This document shows positions 5,183-11,612 of a stretch of DNA of 11,612 nucleotides, piece after piece. The stretch covers positions 1 through 11,612 of the forward strand of contig CAYMSW010000021.1 of NCBI GenBank assembly GCA_964393215.1. Direction: 5' to 3'. Each line of letters starts with the position of its first letter. Within the stretch, counting starts at the first letter, position 1. The position numbers were made by a program, and so were the translations under genes. Under the pieces are notes generated by a model that was given only the letters and a program-made list of their open reading frames with translations, was not told where the DNA came from and searched no databases. This DNA is from CAYFNK01 sp964393215 (GTDB lineage: Archaea; Nanobdellota; Nanobdellia; SCGC-AAA011-G17; PNOQ01).

Positions 5183-7502
5183 TTATTGCTTTTTCCTTCT
5201 CCTTAAATAAATAAAATCAGCAATTCCAATCGCCATAGCAACCATAGCTAAAAATACAATAACTCCGGGCGTATGTGTTTCAACAAAATACCAAGCACTA
5301 TGGAAAATATTACCGGGAGTTTCTTCCTGTCCGCCATTTCCATCATCAGAATCAGAAGAATCACCATCATCGCTACTAGTAGTCCAAGAACCACTTGGTC
5401 CGCTTGGCCCACTAGGATCAGAAGGATCAACATCAGCAGGAGAATAACAAGGCAACGCACCTATATCAGAACCATCAGAAGCAGCACCACAAACTACACT
5501 ACCCGAAACTGGACGAAAGTCAAAATCAGATTCATCAACAAAAGTAATCTCATCCCCATTGACAGAATTTAATTCCTGTCCTGGAAAAGAATCTTGATAT
5601 TCTGTGAAATTATAGAAATAACTATATGCATCATATCCAATTACAAACCGGTCTACAGTCATTGAATTATCTTGATAATAATTAACATTTGTAGAAGGGG
5701 CATAATAATTGTAATCAAAATCATCAGATTGATTGTGAGTATTGATAGAGTCAGATGTTATCCTTAAAATAGCATAATCAGATTGAATTAAATTATCTTT
5801 AAAAATCACATCACTAGCATTACGGAGTGTTGCAAATCCATTTCTTATAGAACCAACAAAAGTATTGTGCAAAATATTAATAGATTCATTCGCATAAACA
5901 TACATCCCATATGTGTTATCATATATTACATTATTTACAACAGTAATATTTTTTGAAGCTCCTGGTTTTGGATCAGGTTTTAAATCGGAAGAACTTATTT
6001 TAATACCAGTACCACTAGAACCATGAGTTCCATAAATTAAATTGTTACGAACAATAACATTATGAGCGTTATCAATCCATAAAGAACCTGCATAAGAAGC
6101 CATAGCATTATACAACACATTATTCTCAAAAATAATGTTCTTCACAGCACTGTCAGGGGAATTATCACGAGAATCTTCGAGAAGAACCGAATCTCCATGG
6201 TTATTTCTAAACTCATTATTTGCAATATAAACATTTTTTGTACCTAAAAATATACCCAACCCTGTTTGATAATTATAATAATTATCTCCAATATAATTAT
6301 TTGTAATGTTTACTCCATCATTATAATAACGATAACCAACAGCAGAATTTCTTTGGTAAGTATCCCCAGTATAGGAAATGTGAGAATTACTCAAAACTGT
6401 ATCATCAGAATAACTAACTAAAATAGCAGAACCACCTATATTTTGAGAAACTAAATCATTAATGACTACATTAACACTTCCATTAATTACAATTCCAGTC
6501 CAAGTAGTAAGGGAAACATCAAGACCATCCAAAACAATATTTTCAGAACCATAAATTGAAATTGCAGCATAGGAAGAATGATACTCATAATTCTGATGAT
6601 AAGTAGAAACATCTCTAATCTCAATATTGCTCTTTTCATTTAAACTAATTGCTCTCTCTTCTTGCAACAACTACTTCTTGATCATTAATTGGTCCATTCG
6701 GGTAAAAATAAACATAACCTTCAGTACTTCTCAAATCAGCTGCCCATTCACCAGGAGAATCCAATTCCTGCACATTACCTCTAATTATAAATGGAATGGC
6801 AGGATCTAAATCTTTTTCGATTTCATCAAAGAAAATAGTTTTTGTGTCTTGATCATAATCAGTAATAACCCTATTTACACCAAAACCCCACCCGGCAACA
6901 TCAGTTCCATAAAAAACAACAGTAGAATTAATCCAATAATTATCTGGATCTTCATCTCTAAATCCATTCGATCTAATAAAAGTTATAGGTCCTTCCCTTG
7001 CCTCATTAGGATATAAAAATCCATCATTAGGATATTGTGCCAAAGTCATAGTTTCATCATTAGAAAACAATTTTTTAGGACGAGCATTTCCGTATGGCCA
7101 GGTAGTATATTTTCTGTAAACAATGTTTTCATTTAGAGAATACTCTTCCCACCCAGATAATTCTTCGCCTGCAGAAATAACAACATTTTCGCCAGGATAC
7201 CCCATAAGCACATTAGGATTACCTTCAGTTCCAGAAACAAAATCTTCTACAAATTCGTAATAAACACCACTCCTAACATAAAGAGTTTCTCCACCAGAAG
7301 TACTCATTTGAGAAACACCATAATTTATTGTTCTCCAAGGAGAATCAAGAGAACCATCACCAGAATTATCATCTCCACTTAAAGAAACATAAAGGGCGTC
7401 TCCGGGTGAAAACTCGACAGAATTATTTTTTTCATTAACAGCCAAAAAAACAATCATAATTAGAATTATTCCTATCAAAATATAACTTAATCTTAATTTC
7501 AC
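5183..7502 (-). pseudogene. Membrane-anchored surface protein with right-handed parallel beta-helix, broken by one frameshift
   Basis: Two frames join into one protein of about 770 residues. The first (7502 to 6645) starts at GTG with the GGTGA site 6 bases upstream. It encodes a signal/anchor (KLRLSYILIGIILIMIVFLA), then a DUF1565-like start, YVSLSGDDNSGDGSLDSPW and GGETLYVRSGVYYE. The second frame continues at RAISLNEKSNIEIRDVS, upstream of 6652, to 5183. It holds many beta-helix rungs with an Asn ladder (ITNNYIGDN, IANNEFRNN, FENNVLYNA, VRNNLIYGT, VVNNVIYDN), then DFRPVSGSVVCGA...DIGALPC as in surface polysaccharide-binding or lyase-like proteins. A Ser/Gly/Asp/Pro linker and a C-terminal membrane helix ending RRRKKQ follow. 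The architecture fits an envelope-exposed carbohydrate-binding or lyase-like protein, but no catalytic site is identified. The break lies at a (CT)4 tract; adding one CT unit or deleting one base restores the frame. It is the fourth gene of the operon. Confidence 0.88.
6652..6659. repeat. (CT)4 dinucleotide tract at the beta-helix frameshift
   Basis: CTCTCTCT on the plus strand, (AG)4 in the coding strand, followed by T and CTTC, so the coding strand reads AAGAAGAGAGAGAGC-like purine repeats. The upstream frame ends 8 bases further on, and the downstream frame becomes continuous with the homologous sequence if the tract gains one unit. Confidence 0.8.
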
Positions 7503-7504
7503 CT

Positions 7505-9421
7505 CTATTCACCCTGAGTATTCGCAAATCTACTTCTGCCACCTTCCATCTGTCCACCAACTTCCTTAGGCAATCTCGAAAAACCAGCACCAAACTCTCT
7601 GAAATATCTGTCCGGCAAAATATCTCCAAAACCATACATATAAGATCCATAAATATCTCTAAGTTGTGACCAGTTCGGACTTGCGTCATGAGAATAAACA
7701 GGAGAATCCATATTTTCCAAAGTATAAGGTATTGGATTATCTTTAAACTGACCAGCGTAAGCACCAGACTCAACAATCTTTCTAGCATTCTTAGCAGATT
7801 CGCTAATCTTCTCCATCTCTTTCATTTGATCCTTGATTGGAACATTCCCCATTCCTAAAGGCAAATGAGAATCAGTATAACCAAAATTATCTGTCAAATG
7901 AATATGCTTTACAAACGGAGCAATATCTTTTGCCTCTTTCACAATCTCTTTATCAGAAAAACCATGCTTCCTCAACATATTTGAGTGGCCAACATCCCAA
8001 GTAGCACCAATCAAAGTTTCTGCAACCTTTTTAGCCTGATCATCAGACATACTTTTTTTCTTAACTAACTCTTTGGCAAACTTCTTTCTACTTTCTTTAA
8101 TTGCATCCTTCAAATGACCAGCCCTGGAAAGAACGTTATCTCCCCCATACATATTTTCAATTGCAATTACCGGAGCTTTGTCACCATATTTGTCATATGC
8201 ATGCATTGCAGCAGTTTTCACAGTTTCACTAACTTTCTTCTTATGAAAATCCTCTGAAGAAATAAAAATATCTGGAGCCTCTATCTTAGCAAGTTCAGCA
8301 TAAATTAAACCAGGGGTTTTAGTAAATGGACTTAGATCTATGTTCCCTTCATTTGGATCTCTTCCTTGTTTCTTAGCTAACATCAATTCCCTCTTAAATG
8401 ATTTTCTCTCTTTCTCGCCTTCCTTAACATATGCATCACCAAGTTCCCTCAAATGTTTTAAATCCTTTTTATATTGACTCTTATCGCCAGGAGGTTCAGA
8501 CTTCCTAAAATCATCAACCATGGCTTCAAACCTAGTCCTCAAATCTGTGTTGAACTCCTCTAATTGTTTTTCCTTAATGTGCAACTCATATTTTTTAGAC
8601 TCAATCCTTCTAATATCTCCTTCAGTTAAGGCTATCTCGCCTTTCTTGGCCTGTGCCTCTTTTATTTGCATTTCAAGAAAATCTTCACTCAGTTTTTCTT
8701 GATCAAGATTTCTCTTTACTTCATCATAATTTTTTAATCCTGAAGCAAGCTCCAATTTTTTAGTTTCCCACTGTGTATGATTCATATTTTCAAGTTGCTC
8801 TACAGGTCCCCAATCTTTTGCATCCTCTCTACTCAAGGAATATTTTTTCTTTCTTACAAGAGGATGCATCTGTCCAGTATCTTGATTAACAATCATTACA
8901 GCTTCCTTTACTGGTTCACCTTTTTTGAAAACTCTTTTTCCCCGCTCATCATATACATCTTTTTCATAAGTTTTAGTTCTTCCTTTCTCATCAGGAATAT
9001 ATCTATCGCCAGGAACCATCGCGCCAGTAGAGTGTACAACAACAGGAATGTTTCCTTCAGGATCTAATTTATGTGCCCTATCTAAAATTTCCTTAAAATA
9101 AACTTCAGAATCCCTTCTATTTTCCTCATTCCAACCTTGCTGTGTAAAACCTGCCATATCGAACAAAGGAGCATGAACAGAAATCTTAGCATCACTTAAC
9201 TTTGCTAACCTTCTCATCTCATCAAAATGTTGCTTAGGAATTGTTTCAAAATTCTCAGGAGAAATAGTACCAACTTCAACGTTCTTTACACCCATATTCA
9301 AAGCCTTAGCCAACTCTTGAATTTGTACAGGAGTCATAGGACTAGTAGGGATTCCTTGCTCTCCAAAAGACAGACTATAACTCCCATCCATAGAATCAAA
9401 ATATTTATCATGAAAAGCCAT
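7505..9421 (-). CDS. Endonuclease IV-like TIM-barrel metalloenzyme with a large helical insertion
   Basis: 638 residues from ATG at 9421, whose A is shared with the upstream stop (TGATG) and which has GGTGAT 5 bases upstream; an in-frame TTG one codon earlier is less likely. It belongs to the AP endonuclease/xylose-isomerase-like TIM-barrel superfamily. In order it shows SVHAP (His83), VVVHSTG (His130), IAIENM (Glu422), WDVGH (Asp476, His479), HIHLTDN (His508), TDSHLPLG (Asp517, His519) and YTLEN (Glu569). These line up with all nine zinc ligands of E. coli endonuclease IV (H69, H109, E145, D179, H182, H216, D229, H231, E261). Between His130 and Glu422 sits about 250 extra residues, mostly charged and helical (205-355 likely coiled coil). 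Nfo itself is about 285 residues. The substrate could be abasic DNA or a sugar; sugar phosphate isomerases share part of this site. It is the third gene of the operon. Confidence 0.85.
   Translation of the reverse strand: MAFHDKYFDSMDGSYSLSFGEQGIPTSPMTPVQIQELAKALNMGVKNVEVGTISPENFETIPKQHFDEMRRLAKLSDAKISVHAPLFDMAGFTQQGWNEENRRDSEVYFKEILDRAHKLDPEGNIPVVVHSTGAMVPGDRYIPDEKGRTKTYEKDVYDERGKRVFKKGEPVKEAVMIVNQDTGQMHPLVRKKKYSLSREDAKDWGPVEQLENMNHTQWETKKLELASGLKNYDEVKRNLDQEKLSEDFLEMQIKEAQAKKGEIALTEGDIRRIESKKYELHIKEKQLEEFNTDLRTRFEAMVDDFRKSEPPGDKSQYKKDLKHLRELGDAYVKEGEKERKSFKRELMLAKKQGRDPNEGNIDLSPFTKTPGLIYAELAKIEAPDIFISSEDFHKKKVSETVKTAAMHAYDKYGDKAPVIAIENMYGGDNVLSRAGHLKDAIKESRKKFAKELVKKKSMSDDQAKKVAETLIGATWDVGHSNMLRKHGFSDKEIVKEAKDIAPFVKHIHLTDNFGYTDSHLPLGMGNVPIKDQMKEMEKISESAKNARKIVESGAYAGQFKDNPIPYTLENMDSPVYSHDASPNWSQLRDIYGSYMYGFGDILPDRYFREFGAGFSRLPKEVGGQMEGGRSRFANTQGE
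7509..7513 (-). promoter_or_regulatory. Shine-Dalgarno GGTGA deciding the GTG start of the beta-helix gene
   Basis: Minus-strand GGTGA, complementary to the archaeal 16S rRNA 3' end, with 6 bases to GTG at 7502. It lies within the last codons of the TIM-barrel gene. The GTG start gives a normal signal sequence beginning with three basic/polar residues. Confidence 0.65.
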
Positions 9422-10041
9422 CAACCATCACCTACTTTGTAATACTTTTTCTCTTTGCCTTCTAGGTTAAAAGTGTTTTCATCATCTTTATCTTTTTCAG
9501 AAGTACTTAAAACCTGATAACCGACTTCATCCGCCGAAAATAGACTTGTATAACTCTCTAATCTGCTATCAGCTATTTGACCATGAAAATAATCGGTAAT
9601 TTGCTCTCTAAGTTCCGGCAAACTAGTTGTTGAAGAAGCCATCACACCCTTTCTCCTCAAAAACTCTTTCAAATGTTTCAAAGTAGTATTTTCAGATTCA
9701 GCATAAAGCTTTCCGGAACCACCCCCAACAGAATAATCAACATGCCCTGGCTCATCTTCTCCCTCGACCTGCCTTCTAAATCCAACTGGAACTTCAATAA
9801 CTCTTTGCTCAACAGTCTCGGCAGGTTTCTCCTTCAAAGAAAAATCTTCTCTACGAGTAACGATACCTTCCAAATTAGCTTCTTTCAATAAAGCATTCAG
9901 AATTTCAACAGCCTCTTCTTTTAATTCCTCATCACTTTTTTCATCTAAAACAAAATTTCTAAGAAATATAATTTTTTCTTGAGCAGTCTCTATCTTATTT
10001 AATTGATCTCTAAATTTTTTTATCCTTTTACTACTCACCAT
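9421..10041 (-). CDS. Unknown 206-residue operon protein, possible SAP-like helical hairpin
   Basis: Soluble, charged protein. Residues 1-55 are helical (SSKRIKKFRDQLNKIETAQE onward). A Glu-rich linker leads to a Gly-rich turn (VDYSVGGGSGKLYAES, 101-116), then LKHLKEFLRRKGV...TSLPELREQITDYF (121-151). This last part weakly resembles the helix-extended-loop-helix of SAP domains, which bind DNA, but I rate it only a suggestion. The C-terminus is polar and likely disordered. The ATG at 10041 overlaps the end of the 457-residue gene by 7 bases and has no clear Shine-Dalgarno, so it is probably translated by coupling. Its own TGA overlaps the ATG of the TIM-barrel gene. The tight packing indicates a shared function with those two genes, which is otherwise unknown. 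Confidence 0.75.
   Translation of the reverse strand: MVSSKRIKKFRDQLNKIETAQEKIIFLRNFVLDEKSDEELKEEAVEILNALLKEANLEGIVTRREDFSLKEKPAETVEQRVIEVPVGFRRQVEGEDEPGHVDYSVGGGSGKLYAESENTTLKHLKEFLRRKGVMASSTTSLPELREQITDYFHGQIADSRLESYTSLFSADEVGYQVLSTSEKDKDDENTFNLEGKEKKYYKVGDG
9427..9432 (-). promoter_or_regulatory. Shine-Dalgarno GGTGAT deciding the ATG start of the TIM-barrel gene
   Basis: Minus-strand GGTGAT with 5 bases to the ATG at 9421. It lies inside the final codons of the 206-residue gene. Together with the TGATG stop/start overlap it points to translational coupling, and it favours ATG over the TTG at 9424. Confidence 0.65.
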
Positions 10042-11408
10042 GTTACCATTCTATGTGCTTTCTTAAAAACATCATAGAGAGTCATACATCCTCCCTTGGC
10101 CTTTTCTGCAGCTGCATCTCTCAACTTTTTCTCTTGATAAGAAGTTCCCTTGGGTTTTAAATCGCCAAAAAAATTCCCAACGTTTTTCATAGGAGCAACA
10201 AGTTCCCTAAATCCAGCAAAAGGATTTGGAAATAAAGGCTTCTTTTCTTCCTCTTCTTCCTTTTCATCATCTAAAAAATGATCCAAATCTTTAGTTAAAT
10301 CTTTCAAGCTAACATCAGTCAGATTTTCAACCAAATCCATATCTTCATACACTTCAACTCTCTGAACCTTTTCAAGTTCTTTATCTGTAAACGCATACGC
10401 TCTAAAGTAAACATCAATTACACCAACATGTGCATAGTGAGTTCCACCTTGCCCAGATCTAACTGCTTGTGGAGCAGTTCTGTAAGTAAAATTTACAAGA
10501 ATACATGCATAATATTTATTCTTGAACTTCCTATCAGAATCTGGTTTTACTTCTTTCTTACCTAACAAACTCAATTCCATCTGCATATTATTGAACGCAG
10601 CAACAATATCTGGATTAGACAATCTACTATCAAATTCTTTCATACCTAATTTCTGCGCAGCTCTCAAATAAGGTCTGGCCCATTTAGTATAAAGTTTTAA
10701 AGAATCAATTTGTGATTTCAAATAATTTTTTTCTATAGAAAATCTTTTTCTCAACTCATCTTCACTAATGCCCCTCCAATTGAAATACTCTTCCAACTTT
10801 TTCTTTAACAAAATCCTAACTCTTTTGTTCAAATCCATTTTGTCGGCATCTTTTATACTCTTAGCCTGAATAAATGCGTCTCTCAAAGTAACGAATTGTA
10901 AGTCACCCCTAGTCAAATTATTAATAGAACCCAAACCAGTTTTAACATCAACCTGATCCATCCAAATACTCTTCAGAGAATGTTCAGCACTAATTCTTTT
11001 ATTAGAATCCTTTTCTTTTTTTGGATCTGCATGATCATATACACCTAACCTCATCTCATATTCTTTCAAATCATAAATCAAATTAATTATTTCTTTGATT
11101 ACACCATTAACTTGCCTCAAAATAGCCATTGCTCTATCTTGCATTGCACTTGCCCTGGCACCCAACTCACCAAAATAAGAACCGCCTGCACTCGCTTCAA
11201 ATTCTTCCTCCACCTTACTTACTTCATAACCAATACCACTAGGTGTAGTACCTCTCATAAAATCTAAAGTCCAGAAATAAACAGGCTCCAAAGTCTGCCC
11301 AAAAGTATCATAGATTATGTGATATTCTACTGGCTCACCATTAGACAATTTAACAGCGGCCTTCTTCTTTATCTCTTCTACTTCTTTTTTTAACTCAGCA
11401 ACAGACAT
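10035..11408 (-). CDS. Unknown 457-residue protein, first gene of the TIM-barrel/beta-helix operon
   Basis: A mostly helical protein without signal peptide or membrane helix. The order is: a short N-terminal coiled coil (SVAELKKEVEEIKKKAAVKL); a section with YHIIYDTFGQTLEPVYFWTL (29-48); long helices between about 80 and 290; a beta-rich segment near residues 300-350 (YYACILVNFTYRTAPQAVRS, then HYAHVGVIDVYFRAYAFTD); a very acidic run (HFLDDEKEEEEEKKP); and a basic C-terminal tail with GDLKPKGTSYQEKK and CMTLYDVFKKAHRMVTW. I do not recognise the family. The size, mixed helical and beta parts and charged tail would fit a structural or scaffold protein, but that is only a guess. A TATA-like element precedes the ATG. 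It ends in TGA, overlapping the next gene by 7 bases. Confidence 0.75.
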   Translation of the reverse strand: MSVAELKKEVEEIKKKAAVKLSNGEPVEYHIIYDTFGQTLEPVYFWTLDFMRGTTPSGIGYEVSKVEEEFEASAGGSYFGELGARASAMQDRAMAILRQVNGVIKEIINLIYDLKEYEMRLGVYDHADPKKEKDSNKRISAEHSLKSIWMDQVDVKTGLGSINNLTRGDLQFVTLRDAFIQAKSIKDADKMDLNKRVRILLKKKLEEYFNWRGISEDELRKRFSIEKNYLKSQIDSLKLYTKWARPYLRAAQKLGMKEFDSRLSNPDIVAAFNNMQMELSLLGKKEVKPDSDRKFKNKYYACILVNFTYRTAPQAVRSGQGGTHYAHVGVIDVYFRAYAFTDKELEKVQRVEVYEDMDLVENLTDVSLKDLTKDLDHFLDDEKEEEEEKKPLFPNPFAGFRELVAPMKNVGNFFGDLKPKGTSYQEKKLRDAAAEKAKGGCMTLYDVFKKAHRMVTW

Positions 11409-11434
11409 TTTCTTTAATAAATTCTGATTTGAGC

Positions 11435-11444
11435 TATTTTAAAG
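11435..11444 (-). promoter_or_regulatory. Possible TATA box for the four-gene operon
   Basis: Minus-strand CTTTAAAATA centred about 32 bp before the ATG at 11408, in the 43-bp gap after the FKBP gene stop. It would start a transcript with a leader of about 6 bases covering the 457-residue, 206-residue, TIM-barrel and beta-helix genes. Confidence 0.45.
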
Positions 11445-11451
11445 TTTTCTG

Positions 11452-11612
11452 TTAAGAAATAGAAATTAATTCTACTTCAAAGATCAAAACAGAGTTAGCA
11501 GGTATAGTTCCAATAGCTCTATCACCATAACCCATTTCAGGAGGGATAGTCAATCTTCTCTTCTCTCCAACCTTCATTCCAGAAAAACCTTGCTCCCAGC
11601 CTTGTATAACTT
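11452..11612 (-). CDS. FKBP-type peptidyl-prolyl cis-trans isomerase, C-terminal part (runs off window end)
   Basis: The last 52 codons plus TAA are present. They encode VIQGWEQGFSGMKVGEKRRL, then TIPPEMGYGDRAIGTIPANS and VLIFEVELISIS. This is the classical FKBP core: VI.GW..G..GM.VGEKR.L.IPPE.GYG and IP.NS.LIFEVELI. FKBPs catalyse cis-trans isomerisation of prolyl bonds and assist protein folding. The protein ends directly after the last core beta strand, with no visible C-terminal extension or extra domain. The upstream part, including any insert-in-flap domain or signal peptide, is outside the window, so its location in the cell is undetermined. It lies upstream of the four-gene operon on the same strand, 43 bp from its first gene. 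Confidence 0.93.
   Translation of the reverse strand, partial: VIQGWEQGFSGMKVGEKRRLTIPPEMGYGDRAIGTIPANSVLIFEVELISIS

Noticed and set aside
6640..6670. Programmed ribosomal frameshift in the beta-helix gene
   Set aside because: No recognised slippery heptamer or obvious downstream stem is visible; repeat slippage or error explains the break more simply, although it is not excluded.
7435..7788. 117-codon minus-strand open frame overlapping the end of the TIM-barrel gene
   Set aside because: It lies in another frame of two well-supported genes and its Leu/Ile-rich translation has no family features or start signal.
8777..9067. Plus-strand open frames antisense to the TIM-barrel gene (also 8520-8702 and 9227-9442)
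   Set aside because: Translations are Ser/Phe/Ile-rich antisense products of a conserved enzyme, without TATA or Shine-Dalgarno support.
1..11612. CRISPR array, transposon ends, tRNA or rRNA genes
   Set aside because: No regularly spaced direct repeats, terminal inverted repeats with a transposase, or cloverleaf-like or rRNA sequences were seen on either strand by eye.

Overview
The window looks like chromosomal DNA from a DPANN-type archaeon (Woesearchaeota/Pacearchaeota-like), inferred rather than proven. The support is an AT-rich composition, very short intergenic gaps, and archaeal TATA boxes centred about 25-30 bp before start codons, so that many mRNAs would be leaderless. There is also a Methanocaldococcus-type Ogg2 glycosylase. 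Internal operon genes carry GGTGA or AGGAG Shine-Dalgarno motifs instead. No rRNA, tRNA, CRISPR array or insertion sequence is visible, and no gene-free stretch exceeds 300 bp.

Left part (1-3499): a partial ZIP metal transporter and a small DUF4013-like membrane protein lie on the minus strand. Diverging from them is a helical unknown protein whose end overlaps an endonuclease III gene (nth). That nth gene is intact except for one in-frame TGA exactly at the first glycine of its helix-hairpin-helix motif. Further right, an unknown 118-aa protein (minus) and an Ogg2 8-oxoguanine glycosylase (plus) diverge from interleaved TATA boxes. A short unknown gene abuts the ogg stop codon. Two base-excision-repair glycosylases thus sit within 2 kb.

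Middle (3500-5151): an unknown 232-aa protein (plus) converges on a fused nucleotidyltransferase-HEPN-like protein (minus).

Right part (5183-11408): a tightly packed minus-strand operon. In transcription order it holds an unknown 457-aa protein, an unknown 206-aa protein (7-nt overlap), a 638-aa endonuclease IV-like TIM barrel with a roughly 250-residue charged helical insertion (TGATG overlap), and a membrane-anchored, surface-type right-handed beta-helix protein. The last starts at GTG two bases after the previous stop and is broken into two frames at a (CT)4 dinucleotide tract. The nucleotidyltransferase gene follows 31 bp later and could be read from this operon or from its own promoter. 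The window ends in the C-terminus of an FKBP-type peptidyl-prolyl isomerase.

The most interesting items are the endonuclease IV-like enzyme with its large insertion, the uncharacterised operon that carries it, and the two genes (nth and the beta-helix gene) each disrupted by a single lesion.
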